Notes: a model not told the origin generated them from the sequence alone. A stretch of DNA of 64,000 nucleotides from Anastatus disparis (GCA_017163975.1 JAFFSR010000347.1:4307001-4371000); one strand, 5' to 3'. Positions 21,001-31,908 are shown, numbered from the stretch's first letter. Numbers and translations are program-made.

Positions 21001-22464
21001 ATGGAAGAGAACGCAATAATGCCGGGAAAAGAAAAAGAGAAAGAAAAGGAGGATAGAAAATGTGTAAGTGATAGTGAAGTGGACTCGGAAAAGACTATAA
21101 GAATTAAAAGACCGAGAGGGAGACCGGTAAAAAATAAAACTAATCAAGTGGACGGTAGAAATACATTGAAAAAATTCTTAGTGGAAAACGCGAGTTTCGA
21201 GACTCCCTTTGTAAAGAGAGACAAACTCATGCATTCGCCGCAACAGATAAAACAGGGAATGGCCATGCCATCCGAGAGAGACAAACAAGATGGGAGTAGA
21301 ACAGAGCTACTCACTGACGTTGAAGACAGTAAAAATAAGGGAAAAGGAAAGAATACTCAACAAACAACAACCCTATATGAACTACGATCTGATCCAACCC
21401 ATACCCAACAAGAACACTATACTCACACAGAAAAAGAGACACAAACATGCGATCACACGTGGAACACACAGGAAAATAAAGAAAAAAATAATAAGTGGGA
21501 CTCAGAAATAATGGAAGTGAAAAAAGAACTAAATATCTTAAAAGAAACGGTTGAAAGTTTTAAAAGAAAAGAGACAGAAAACGATTTAGAAAAGAACAAA
21601 ATGAGGGAAATTATAATTAACCTAAGAGATGAAATAACAGTATTAAAAAACGAGTGGTGGGAATGGGAAAAAACATCGAATGAGAACGAACCGGGAGTAA
21701 TAACAGAAGCACAAAAAACGAATGCAACAGACAATAAAGAATTCACAAACACTACAAATAACACAGAGAAAGAGGGAAACACTTCAATGTGTAGCATAAA
21801 CGAAAACGAAATAGAAAACAACGATGAGGATAGACTTCAAATTACCAGCGCGATCGTAAGTAAAAAAGACAAGCAAGACAAGGATAGCAATGGAATAGTT
21901 GGCGCCGCGAAAGGCAGTGACTGGCCGGTGCGAAACTACTTAAAGGAAATACCAGAAGCACTAGCGAAAACCGAATACAAATACGAAATGAAAGAAAGGC
22001 TAGAAAGAAAAAGAAATATATTTATAAGAGGCGTGAGGACAGTTGGTAAGGGTATACAAGAAGAAATAAAACAGATTGTATGGAAAGAATTAGGCCTTCC
22101 AATATATATAGAAAACAGTAGACCTATAGGAGGAGGATTGGTACTAAAGCTGGAATCGCTTAAAAATAAAATTGAAATCATGAAAAATAAGGCTAATTTA
22201 AGGGGCACAGGCATCTGGATTGACGATGACTACACGCACAGAGAAATAGAAATACAGGAATGGTTAAATAAAATTGCTACAGAAGAGAGGGAAAACGGTC
22301 TAGAGACACAAATGGGTCACATGAAAATCAAGGTTCAAGGAGACTGGTATGAGTGGGACGAAAAACTGGGCAGACTCGTTGAGAGTCAAAAGAAGCAAAA
22401 ACGAGAGATAGAAACAAAGACAGCGCACGACGAACAACACATATCAGACGAAGACAGTAGATAG
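21001..22464 (+). CDS. LINE-1 ORF1 protein, 487 aa, with AT-hook, coiled coil and RRM-like domain
   Basis: Intact from the ATG at 21001 to TAG at 22462. Residues 36-44, KRPRGRPVK, are a canonical AT-hook. A long Lys/Glu-rich coiled coil follows (EIMEVKKELNILKETVESFK to LRDEITVLKNEWWEW), then an acidic/Asn-rich linker. An RRM-like domain begins at RKRNIFIRGVRTVGKGIQEE and continues through IWIDDDYTHREIEIQEWLNK to a GDWYEWDEKLGRL end. This order (coiled coil, RRM, C-terminal domain) is that of L1-type ORF1 proteins, known RNA-binding chaperones that trimerise. ORF2 follows in the same frame after a single UAG. A TTG nine bases upstream of the ATG is not needed as a start. Confidence 0.8.
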   Translation: MEENAIMPGKEKEKEKEDRKCVSDSEVDSEKTIRIKRPRGRPVKNKTNQVDGRNTLKKFLVENASFETPFVKRDKLMHSPQQIKQGMAMPSERDKQDGSRTELLTDVEDSKNKGKGKNTQQTTTLYELRSDPTHTQQEHYTHTEKETQTCDHTWNTQENKEKNNKWDSEIMEVKKELNILKETVESFKRKETENDLEKNKMREIIINLRDEITVLKNEWWEWEKTSNENEPGVITEAQKTNATDNKEFTNTTNNTEKEGNTSMCSINENEIENNDEDRLQITSAIVSKKDKQDKDSNGIVGAAKGSDWPVRNYLKEIPEALAKTEYKYEMKERLERKRNIFIRGVRTVGKGIQEEIKQIVWKELGLPIYIENSRPIGGGLVLKLESLKNKIEIMKNKANLRGTGIWIDDDYTHREIEIQEWLNKIATEERENGLETQMGHMKIKVQGDWYEWDEKLGRLVESQKKQKREIETKTAHDEQHISDEDSR

Positions 22465-22470
22465 CAATCA
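22462..22470 (+). promoter_or_regulatory. Candidate stop-codon readthrough context, UAG CAA UCA
   Basis: ORF1 ends UAG CAA UCA, which fits the CAR-YYA context that promotes leaky UAG termination in tobamovirus replicases. The frame then stays open for more than 1.7 kb through the endonuclease and start of RT. No ATG occurs in this frame between the UAG and the endonuclease core (VVTWNIAGIRK); the first is at 22630, inside that domain. Readthrough would yield an ORF1-ORF2 fusion. The context is seen; its use is inferred. Confidence 0.55.
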
Positions 22471-25400
22471 GCAAACACGACAGAAGAAGAAGACGGCAAG
22501 AAAAATAGCAGTAAGATTATAGAAAATGTAAAAGACTGTAATATATGTATAAAAGTTGTAACATGGAACATTGCGGGGATACGTAAAGTCAGGGAAGCAT
22601 GGGATTTCTTAAGTAATTACGATTTAATAATGATACAGGAAACTTGGTTAGAAGCGCATAAGGAAAATGAAACTCTGAAAAAATTAGACAAAGATTATAT
22701 TTGGAAAAGTAAACCGGCAACAAGGGAAAACAAAAAAGGCAGGGCTAAGGGGGGTATTCTTGTAGGTCTCAAAGCAGATATAGGAAAAGATTGTCACATT
22801 ATAGAATGGGAATACGGTCTTATAATTAAAGGGTTAAAAGTAGAAACAGAAGAAAAATGCAGCGTAGTTACAGTGTATAATAATGTAGGCGTAAATAATA
22901 TAACATGCAAATTAAAAGATTTAGTAGAAGCAAGTATTAATACGGGAGAAAAATTAATTATCGCGGGGGACTTAAACGCAAGAATCGGCACAGAACAAAT
23001 ACTAGCAGACGAAGAAACATCAGTAGATAGAAATTCAGAGGACAAAATACTTAACGCAGAGGGAAAGAAATTAATAGAATTTTGCGAAAACCTGGGCTGC
23101 GTAATAAAAAATGGCTGCACCAAGGGAGACTGGGAAGGGAGCTTAACATGCGTGGGAGAAGGCTGTAATTCGGTGCTAGATCTAGTAATAGAAGTAGATA
23201 ACGGGAGCAAAAGCGCTATAGAAGAAATTAAAATAATACCGCGAACTGAATCCGATCACCTACCAGTAACATTTAAGCTAAGAACTAACAAAATCAAACA
23301 AATAGAAAAAGTATACTCAAATAAAAAAAGGGAACAGGGACCGATAATGATAAAATGGGACGATAGAAAAAAGACAGAGTACATAAAAAGAATGGAAGAA
23401 GCGGGCAAAGATTTAGAACAAGGGGAGGGAAATGAACAGGTGAGATGGACGAAATTAATAAACTTAATTGAACATACAGCCAAAGATTTAAAAATGACAA
23501 AAAAAGATAATAATACAAACAAAAACTACATTCCTGAATACGAGGGAGAAGCCAAAGAGCAAAAAAAGATTGTAATGAATAGCTTAAAAAAATGGTTAAA
23601 ATCCAAGAAAGACGAAGATAAAAATATTTTAAAAAAAGAAAGGACTAAATTAAAAACCATACGGGAAAAAATAAAAACAGATTTAGCAGCGGAAAAAATA
23701 AAAAGAATTGAAATGAGCAAAAATATGAAAGACTTTTGGGGCGCGATTAATAAATTTAAAATTAAAAAAGTAAGAAAAGGCGAAAATATAAAGAAAGAAA
23801 GTTGGGTAAATCATTTTAAAAAATTGCTAGGAACAGAAAATAAAACCAACAACAATGAGAAAATGTCGGAAGAACAAGGGACTAATTTAACAACAGAAAA
23901 TGAGGGAGAGGAGATTTGGAATGTAGACATAGCTCTAAGAGAGGTCCAAAATGCGTTAAATAAAATGAAGTGCAATAAAGCCCCAGGAGAAGATGGGGTT
24001 ACGGTCGAATTTTTAAAAGAACTCCCTACGATATGGAAATTAGAACTAACGAGTATACTAAATGGGCTATGGCAAAATAGTGAAATTATTAAGGGATGGG
24101 AAATCACGAGAATATTTCCAATACATAAAGGGGGGACGAGAACTGCACAGGTAACTACAGAGGAATAGCACTACTAGACGTAGGGTACAAACTATTAGCA
24201 AATATATTAGCGAGTAGGTTAAGATGCTGGGTAGAAGACAAAAAATTTTTAATGAAAGCCAGGCTGGTTTCAGAAGTAAAAGGGCACACGAGACCAAATC
24301 TTCGTCTTAAACAGCCTAATAGGCAACAAACTAAAAGAGAAAGGGGAAAACTTTTTGTAGGATTTGTGGATTTCAAAACAGCCTTCGATGTAGTCAACAG
24401 AACAATCTTATTCAAAAAAATAGAGAAGCTGGGAGTAAAGGGGAAAATGCTGAAAATGATTAAAAGGATATATACAGAAACAATCAATGAAATCATTACA
24501 GGGAGGGATATCGGAAAGTTTTAAAACAAATAAAGGGGTGAGGCAAGGATGTCCTCTAAGCCCTAGCTTGTTCTGCTTGGGTCTAGATGACATAGATGAA
24601 ATTTGGGACAGAAGAAACGAAGGGGGCACAGTGATAGGAGGGAAAAAAATCTTCTGCTTAAAGTTCGCGGACGATGTTGCGATGATCTCGGACGACAAGG
24701 AGGGGCTACAAGCGATGCTGAGAGAACTGGGAAAGTATTGCGATAGAAATAAAATACTAGTCAACACTAAAAAAGACAAAAATCATGATTTTTAGAAATG
24801 GCGGAAAATTAAAAAAAGATGAAGGGTGGGTTTATAAAGGAGAAAAAATAGAAACAGTAAATAAATTTAAATACTTAGGATTCACGTTTTCTAGTAAAAA
24901 CAAATTCACAGCACACCTCAGAAACATAGCGGGGAAAGTACAAAAAGCTATAAACTCAGTATGGGGAATAACGAAAAGAGCAAAAATTGAAACACTAAGT
25001 AGGAGATTGTACGTGTATGACACTTTAATAAAATCAGGTTGCTTATATGGGGCAGAAATATGGGGATGGGGAAAAGAGAGGAAATCGAAAAAACACACAG
25101 AAGATATGTAAAAATGGCCTTAGGTATAGACAAAAATACACCGGAATATATATGGCGAATAGAAGCAGAGCGTAGAAGTATTGAAATCGAAGCGAGAAAA
25201 AGAGCAGTAAATTATCTTAAAGTAGTAGCAAGAATGGATAGGGATAGATGGCCTAAAATATGCTTAGACGAAGAAATTAGGGGTATACAAAATAAAAATG
25301 CGAGCACTTGGGGAAAGGAAATAGAAAAAGCTTTCAGTGAAGTAGGAGACGGAGAAACAATCAACTTAATAAAATTAGGAAACAATAACGAGAAAGCATA

Positions 25401-25873
25401 TAAAAACTTAAAAAGAATGATAGAAATAAAAGCTAGTCAAGAAATCCAACTCGACTGGGGAAAAATCGAAAAGTCGAGCTACTGTAAATATTACAAATTA
25501 TTAAAAAAAAAGCCTAGATAGGGAAAAATATTGGGAAGACAAAAAATATAGCGGGGACATTAAGGAGCAATGGACACGCATCAGGTGTGGGTGTTTAGGG
25601 AAGGATGGGAACAAGGGTTACAGAGACAAATCATGCAGACTGTGCAAAAAGGACATAGAAAGTTTACAACATATATTAACCTGCGAGATAGCTAAAACAG
25701 AAATAAAAAATGGATGGGTTGAAAAAGTAGAGGAAGTTATAGAAAGTAGCAGGGGCTCATACATATCAGAAAAAATAGTAACAATCCTTGAAGGAGAACC
25801 GAACGAAAACAATCTTGTGTATTTACATATGAAGAAAGCATATGTAAATACACAAGATTGTTCGAAGCAATAA
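22465..25873 (+). pseudogene. LINE-1 ORF2: AP endonuclease and reverse transcriptase, frameshifted
   Basis: The endonuclease starts at VVTWNIAGIRK (22555) with QETWLEAH, AGDLNARIG and ESDHLPVTF. A basic linker and NKAPGEDGVTVEFLKELP lead into RT, with FVGFVDFKTAFD, GVRQGCPLSPSLF, the catalytic FADDVAMI, and NKFKYLGFTFSSKNKF of the thumb region. A C-terminal CCHC-like knuckle reads CRLCKKDIESLQHILTC. The reading jumps frame near 24130 (G6), 24240, 24300, 24510, 24775 (A6), 25085 (A4) and 25505 (A9), mostly in homopolymers, so it is either newly decayed or affected by assembly errors. The role is to nick the target and prime cDNA synthesis. Confidence 0.85.
25808..25862 (+). other. Perfect 24-bp hairpin at the end of LINE-1 ORF2
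   Basis: The arm 25808-25831 (aacaatcttgtgtatttacatatg) is exactly complementary to 25839-25862, with a 7-nt loop (aagaaag). A further cga/tcg pairing lies outside a 2-base bulge. It spans the last codons of ORF2, just before the stop at 25871. A perfect inverted repeat of this size in coding sequence is unusual. It may be an RNA structure near the 3' end or a template-switch product. Confidence 0.8.
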
Positions 25874-26155
25874 TTAGATCGAAAAATTTAGAGGGAAAAA
25901 TTAGCGAATAAAAGAAAGGGACAGGAGAGGGGCACATAACTAGATAGGTAAATGAAAAATATTGTAAATGTATACGCGTATACATGCGGAAGAGTTACTT
26001 GGAATATAAAAATAGGATTAAATATTTATAAGTGTAAAAATGTAAATAGGCATAAAGCAAACTGTATTTATATAAGTATCTATATTGTAGAGAGTAAAAC
26101 TTTAATGTAATCTAAGAAGGGCGTAATGTAAAAAGCAACTGTAGCTGTACATGGA

Positions 26156-26197
<42 letters not shown>
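25874..26197 (+). other. LINE-1 3' UTR and poly(A) tail
   Basis: About 285 bases of non-coding sequence end gtacatggaataaa and pass into 40 uninterrupted A residues (26158-26197). The aataaa at the tail start can act as a polyadenylation signal. Confidence 0.85.
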
Positions 26198-26202
<5 letters not shown>

Positions 26203-26213
26203 TCATTCTTGTT

Positions 26214-26637
26214 AAAATGAAAAATCATTTGGACTTGTTAATTTTTTATGAGCTTGGGTTGGAAATTAGATATCAAACTCGATAAACCTAATCATAAAAT
26301 ACGATACATTGAAAGTTTTTATTATAACTTTATATGTATAATATTTTAGCGGATTTCTTGAGTTGTCTGCACTATAGTTTAATCTTACAAATTTTTACTT
26401 CGTAGCAAAAAAACTCGATCAAACGCATCGTTTATTCATAAGTTGGGATTGGAAATATTATTATAAGGCGGACAGCTTCGTCATGCTCTTAAGTACTGTT
26501 ACAAATAAAGCTTGTTTTTCATCTATTTCTTTTGATTGTTTTTTTTCTTCATTTAATTTAATCTCTACCGTGCTAATTTTATTATCGTTATAATTTTAAT
26601 GGATGTCATCGATTCCCATTATATCATTATCTGGTTT
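26214..26637. other. AT-rich flank of LINE-1, no gene
   Basis: This continues the host DNA of the LINE insertion and is probably Helitron-derived like both neighbours. No coding motif is seen. Confidence 0.4.
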
Positions 26638-27370
26638 TTAAAAATTTCTATTTGAAATGTCATTGTCAATTTCCATCAAAATTGTTTCATAATTCGAATT
26701 CTTTTGTTCACGATACATTTCCATGATCTTTTTTTGTTCTGCCAATAAATGCATTTGTGAGTTTTTTTCTAATAGTTCAAGCTCGGCGCAATCTAAATTT
26801 AATGGTATTTGATTTAGACGTTGCTCATGAGAAGAACTCCTCCTTATCATGTCCGGTGGATTATTGTAATTAATATTTGCATTATTATAATTTTGCAAAA
26901 CTGGAAACATTCTTATTTGTTGCATTTTAAAGATTCTTTATAAACGTAATCGCATTTGAGAAACATCATATCTTAAACAACATGGACCTAAATTATAAAG
27001 TATTACAATAGCAAAAACAATTGCAAAAACGCCACAATTATAATTATCTGTTTGTGATTGTACTGTTGCGAATACTATGCTCAATTCTGATTTGTTTAGA
27101 AATAATCTGTTTCTATAAATCTTATGCTTATCTCGTAGATATTTAAGATTTAAAATGTCATATATATGAATTACCTTATTATTATAATACAGACAAATCC
27201 GGTGACCCTTTTCCAAACTCCCGGAAAATAATAACTGTCCGAATTCTCCATCGATCGGTACTAATTTAATATATTGTGGTCTTTGAATTAGTGAAATGAA
27301 TTGTATGTTGAATGAAGTGTGCCGGTTTGAAATATTATTAAATTCTAATATATGAATCTAATATATGATC
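26638..27370 (-). pseudogene. Ulp1-like (C48) cysteine protease remnant
   Basis: Read on the minus strand, PQYIKLVPIDGEFGQLLFSG leads to GHRICLYYNNKVIHIYD, with the likely catalytic His and Asp, and then QSQTDNYNCGVFAIVFAI with the nucleophile Cys. YDVSQMRLRL follows, one stop, then MQQIRMFPVLQNYNN and a helical charged tail. This His-Asp-Cys layout is that of Ulp1/SENP-type SUMO proteases, often carried by Helitrons and other large DNA transposons of animals. There is no clear start; an in-frame stop near 26937 and a damaged 5' part make it a pseudogene. It has the same orientation as the Helitron replicase at 17325-20650 and would lie upstream of it if LINE-1 were removed. Confidence 0.7.
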
Positions 27371-27376
27371 AGTTAA

Positions 27377-27856
27377 CCCTTTGGAGCATAGTGGTAAGTA
27401 TACTTACCACCTAAATTCTTCCACTATTCAATTATTTATTTTCTTTACAACGGATTCAAAATGGGTTTTTGGCTTTTCGTTCACCTCCAAGATGTTAAGG
27501 AATATGTAGAAAAATTGCATTTACCTTGGATAACAATGATTTTTCGTTTATAAACAATCATTTGCAAAAAAAACGTTTTTTTTTTAAGGAAAAATTCATT
27601 TTTGACTACCTTTTTTGTCTTATGCTTCAGGAAATTCGTACACAAGGGTTTTTAGGGTCGCTGAATACGAATCCGGTATCAGATTTCGAAAATTCAAAAT
27701 GGCAGAGAAAAATAATTGCCTGTCATCTCGAATCCGCCATATTGAATACGGAATTTAATAAATCTGATATCAGATTCGTAATTAGCGACCCCCAAAACCC
27801 TTGTATACCAATTTTCAGCAAATAACTCCTAATAGAAAAATGTGTGCTTCAAAGGG
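27377..27856. mobile_element. 480-bp MITE with TTAA target duplication (piggyBac-like ends)
   Basis: The ends are CCCTTTGGAGC and the inverted GCTTCAAAGGG, flanked by TTAA at 27373-27376 and 27857-27860. CCC termini with TTAA duplication are typical of piggyBac-type elements. Inside, a second inverted repeat pairs gggtttttagggtcgctga with tagcgacccccaaaaccc. An open frame spans it by chance. Confidence 0.8.
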
Positions 27857-27860
27857 TTAA

Positions 27861-28178
27861 CATGAAAGTAATTCCACTATAATCCCTGTCTTTTACCAAT
27901 CAATTTATCTTTCTCAGTCAAAGCCATTATTAAAAATTAAAATTCTTTTCAGAATTTTAATTAATTTTTAATGAACTTTTTTCAAAGATATTCGCAAAAG
28001 AATTGATTTTATATTAACTAATTTAATTTACTGCCTTTTTACTTTGAAAGCTGAAAAATAAAAGAAATTATGAAAAATGCTATGAATTAATTGTTATATG
28101 ATAAATAAATAATAATAAAATTTGTAAAAATAATATAACGATAAAAAATGGTTATTTTCATTATACATTTATATATAT
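27861..28178. other. AT-rich spacer, no gene
   Basis: Plain AT-rich sequence ending in a TA microsatellite into which the next LTR is inserted. Confidence 0.5.
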
Positions 28179-28182
28179 ATAT

Positions 28183-29499
28183 TGTAACGTTTTCATTTCC
28201 CGCGGGTGGGAAATATTACGTCTTTACCTCCTGTTGCCAGACGCTTCAGTGAGTGACCAGGGTTCGAGGCAGGAGGTCGGTTAGGACGGACGGTGGAAAG
28301 ATAAAGGATAGTAAACGAGTTGACACGTTTGTTTATGCTAGGGAGTACCAGGGCTTTATTGTACTCTAAACTCATATTTTACAACGACGTATAACAATAA
28401 TAATGAAAAGTAATAAACTAACCTAAATTATATAAATCAATAACTAACCTAATATATGTACGCGAGATACAAAGAAATAAAGATTGAATTTAATATAAGC
28501 CACTTGACGGCTTTTAAGCGCCTCTTGTTGGCGACGAAAATAAATGAAATTAAAAGTAATAGAAATAAACTTTTCTTTAATAATAAGTCAGATTAGACTG
28601 ACGGCGGTTAACGGCCTGGACGATTATAATAAACAAACAAAGTTATAATAATTATAATATTAATAAACTATTCTATATAACGATGGGTGGACTACACCCT
28701 AAATGCGGTGACACGGAATATGGCTGAAGGCCTACGATTCTCTAATGCGCGACCAGATGCACATGAATAGAATAATCCTGGCTTGCCTTTTCCGGCGACG
28801 GCAATGGGTGGGAAGCACCCTTAATACTAACTTAATACTACGGTTATAACAGGTGGAAAAACACCTTAAAGTTACTATGAACTTATCTTAGACAAAGTGT
28901 CTTATACACAGGTCAGCACGGCGGCTCGGCGGTATATAACGGTTCGGTGTAATTCAACCTTAATCTTAAATGTTAATTAATAATTAATTGAATAAAGTTT
29001 ACTATTTACAAAACGGCCGGTACGGCGGCATAAACTAATATGATCTTATATTAAGTTAAACTAATCTAATATTTACAGGACGGGCGGTACGGCGGTGCGG
29101 AAGTGCATTGGCGGTTCTCTCGGTCGCATTTTATCTAAGCCAGCGAGCGCACTCGGCAAAGATTAAATACGGCTTGACTTGCTTCTAATGGTTTGTCACA
29201 TTAGAGCGAGCGAGAGAGTAGCTTTTCTTATAAGGCGTAAGAGCCCCATATAAGAAAGCCAGTACTGTATACTGCTTTCTCTCTCTAGGCCAGTGAGCGC
29301 ACTCGGCTAAGAGAGAGGGAGAGCACAGTACCCAATGCCTCGACTCTTCGCTGAGCCTTAGCTCTTATATCTACCCGAGCTCGCTGTTCCTCTTGTGGGA
29401 GCAGCAAAAACTGGCGGCACCTGGCGGTTGAGCCTGTTACTATCGTGCCTTGCGGGAGATTTGAATATCCTGTCTGCACGATTATGAATAATCGTTACA
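28183..29499 (-). repeat. Solo LTR, 1317 bp
   Basis: It begins TGTAACGTTTTCAT and ends ATGAATAATCGTTACA, so both ends show TGTAACG inverted, and it is flanked by ATAT (28179-28182 and 29500-29503). No coding sequence or partner LTR is present. An AATAAA with downstream sequence on the minus strand near 28350 suggests minus orientation. It shares the word agacgcttcag with the Gypsy-1 5' LTR, hinting at a related family. The repeated flank makes the TSD weak evidence. Confidence 0.6.
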
Positions 29500-29516
29500 A
29501 TATATATATATATATA

Positions 29517-30431
29517 TGGGACATTTCACACCAACTGGAAGAGCAAAAAAAAAAAAATCGCTGAAACTCTGAGAGTATTTTCTGTTTGTTGCCCAAAATA
29601 CGTAAAAAAATTTCCAAGGATTTAAATTGAAGGATCAAGAGCCATAGATCCTTGAAATTTCGGAATTTCTCAAAATTTTTGGAATAGTCCCGACTTAATC
29701 ATTTTTTTTCTGAAAATCCTGATGTTTCAGAGCGAAATTCATAAGAATACTTCTTGTTGTAGATGAAGAGGGAGGTTAGCATAATTTTATACAGACCTAA
29801 ATTTTAAAGTTTTCTATTGGTTCTTACATGTATCACACGGTAATTGAAATTACTCATTGTTTGCCACTTCAGAAATTGCTTTTCGAGGGCTTATTTTCTT
29901 CTATTATCTATTAATTTTAAAATAAATTAATTTTCATATTGAAAATAACTCATACATGAAAATATATATTTTAAACTGTCATAACTCCTTATTGATGGCT
30001 CTGACTTACATGATCAAAAATTCATTTTAAAGTTCATGTGAAATAAAAAAAAAGAAGCCCTCGAAAAGCAATTTCTGAAGTGGCAAACAATGAGTAATTC
30101 CAATAACCATGTAATACATGTAAGAACCAATAGAAAACTTTAAAATTTAGGTCTGTTAAAAATCATGCTAACTCTCCTCTGCATTTACAACAAGAAGTAT
30201 TCCTATGAATTTCTCTCTAAAACATCAGAATTTTTAGAAAAAAAAATGATTAAGTTGGGACTATTCCAAAAATTTTGAAAAATTTCCAAATTTTAAGGAT
30301 CTATGGCTCTTGATACTTCCAATTCAAATCCTTGGAAATTTTTTTACAAATTTTGGGTAACAAACAGAATATGTTCTCAGAGTTTCAGCGATTTTTATTT
30401 TTCTGCTCTTCCAGTTGGTGTGAAATGTCAC
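29517..30431. mobile_element. Palindromic MITE family A, complete copy (~915 bp)
   Basis: It starts gggacatttcacaccaactg and ends in the inverse, ccagttggtgtgaaatgtca. The two arms are near-complementary for roughly 400 bp (for example caatttctgaagtggcaaac against its inverse), around a centre near 29930-29980. There is no coding capacity and it is bordered by TA microsatellites. Other copies lie at 1-181 plus 3325-3875 and, as a half, at 39946-40165. Confidence 0.85.
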
Positions 30432-30531
30432 ACATACACACATATATATATATATATTTAATCATTATATATATTTAATCATTATATATATTTAATCATT
30501 TTATATATTTAATCATTATATATATTTAATC

Positions 30532-30567
<36 letters not shown>

Positions 30568-30608
30568 ATCATTATACATATATTTAATCATTATACATAT
30601 ATGTATAT
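30432..30608. repeat. TA / tatatatttaatcat microsatellite
   Basis: Repeated ttatatatatttaatca units and a pure TA run lie between two palindromic elements. Confidence 0.9.
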
Positions 30609-31908
30609 GGGATGTTTCACGTCAACTCACTTAACAAAAAAATAGAATTCGTCAAAAATCTGTAAAAATGTCCTATTTGATACCCAAAATATACAAAAAA
30701 AATTTTAGAGGTCCAGGTCAAAGGGGTCAGGATTTAAACGTGATGGAATTTTTCGAATTTTCCAAATTTTTTGCTAAATAAATATTTTAATGAATTTTTT
30801 TCTCAAAAACTATCAATTTTTCGTTAAAACTTAATTAAATACTTTTTCTTGGAAATTAGATGTAGAATTCACATGAATTTTCGCAAATTATAATATACTG
30901 ATTTTTATGCTTACTTGATCGATTTAAACATACTATTTAGTATATCTAAAAATCGAGCAGGTTAAATTGTCTTTTTAAAGTCTTATTTTTTTCGTTTTTT
31001 TATGAGGAAAAAATATACGAAGCCTCCAGTTGGGCAGCCTTCTCAAAGTTACTTAATTGTGCAAAAAAGTCTGAATAAATCGTTATTTTGGATCAATGAT
31101 GAGATTCGTGATTTTTTTTCTGAAAAAGTATTGATTTTTGGGACAAATGTATAAAAATGTTTTTTATTGGAAATTGTATGTAAAATGTATGTAAATTTTT
31201 GTAAACCATTATTTGCTAAACATCACAAATTATAAATGAAATTTTGAAATTTTAAAATTTATTTTTTGTTAAATTTTTAGTATATATGGTTCATAATGTC
31301 TTAAAAGACAATTTGTAAAAATATGTATATATACTACACATGATTTCCAATAAAAAACATTTTCATACATTTGTCCCAAAAATCAATACTTTTTTAGAAA
31401 AAAAATCACGAATCTCATCATTGATCAGAAATAACGATTTTTTCAGACATTTTTGCACAATTAAGTAACTTTGAGAAGGCTGCCCAACTAGAGGCTTCGT
31501 ATATTTTTTCCTCATAAAAAAACAAAAAAAATAAGACTTTAAAAAGCCAATTTAACCTGCTCGATTTTTAGATATACTAAATAGTATGTTTAAATCGATC
31601 AAGTAAGCATAAAAATCAGTATATTATAATTTGCGAAAATTCATGTGAATTCTACATCTAATTTCTAAGAAAAAGTATTTAATTAAGTTTTAACGAAAAA
31701 TTGATAGTTTTTGAGGAAAAAATTCATTAAAATATTTATTTAGCAAAAAATTTGGGAAATTCGAAAAATTCCATCACGTTTAAATTCTGACCCCTTTGAC
31801 CTGGACCTCTAAAATTTTTTTTGTATATTTTGGGTATCAAATAGAACATTTTCACAGATTTTCGACAAATTCTATTTTTTTGTTAGGTGAGTTGACGAGA
31901 AACGTCCC
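30609..31908. mobile_element. Palindromic element B, 1300-bp foldback
   Basis: The ends are gggatgtttcacgtcaactc and the inverse gagttgacgagaaacgtccc. The arms, about 570 bp each, are almost perfectly complementary (for example gaggtccaggtcaaaggggt against its inverse at 31790), leaving a loop of about 150 bp near 31190-31340. It is flanked by TA-rich sequence. No coding region is seen. The terminus resembles family A (gggacatttcacaccaact), so the two may use the same transposase (inference). Confidence 0.85.

Larger units (their letters stand above)
20788..26196 (+). mobile_element. Full-length LINE (non-LTR retrotransposon), LINE-1 of this window
   Basis: A 5.4-kb element with a 5' UTR (20788-21000), ORF1, ORF2 (endonuclease, RT, zinc knuckle), 3' UTR and a 40-A tail is bounded by a perfect 17-bp target duplication, atacaatcattcttgtt, at 20771-20787 and 26197-26213. 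The uninterrupted A tail and exact TSD point to a fairly recent insertion. It sits in AT-rich DNA between the Helitron replicase N-terminus and the Ulp1-like remnant. The clade is not assigned. ORF2 carries several single-base frameshifts. Confidence 0.9.

Noticed and set aside
21453..25133. Minus-strand ORFs across LINE-1
   Set aside because: They are shadows of the A-rich plus-strand ORFs; Ser/Phe/Leu-rich with no domain.
4781..28160. Insertion of a large AT-rich DNA virus (helicase, Ulp1 protease, zinc finger)
   Set aside because: The helicase and N-terminal motifs are specifically Helitron, and a hairpin-CTAG end is present; no viral structural or polymerase gene is seen.
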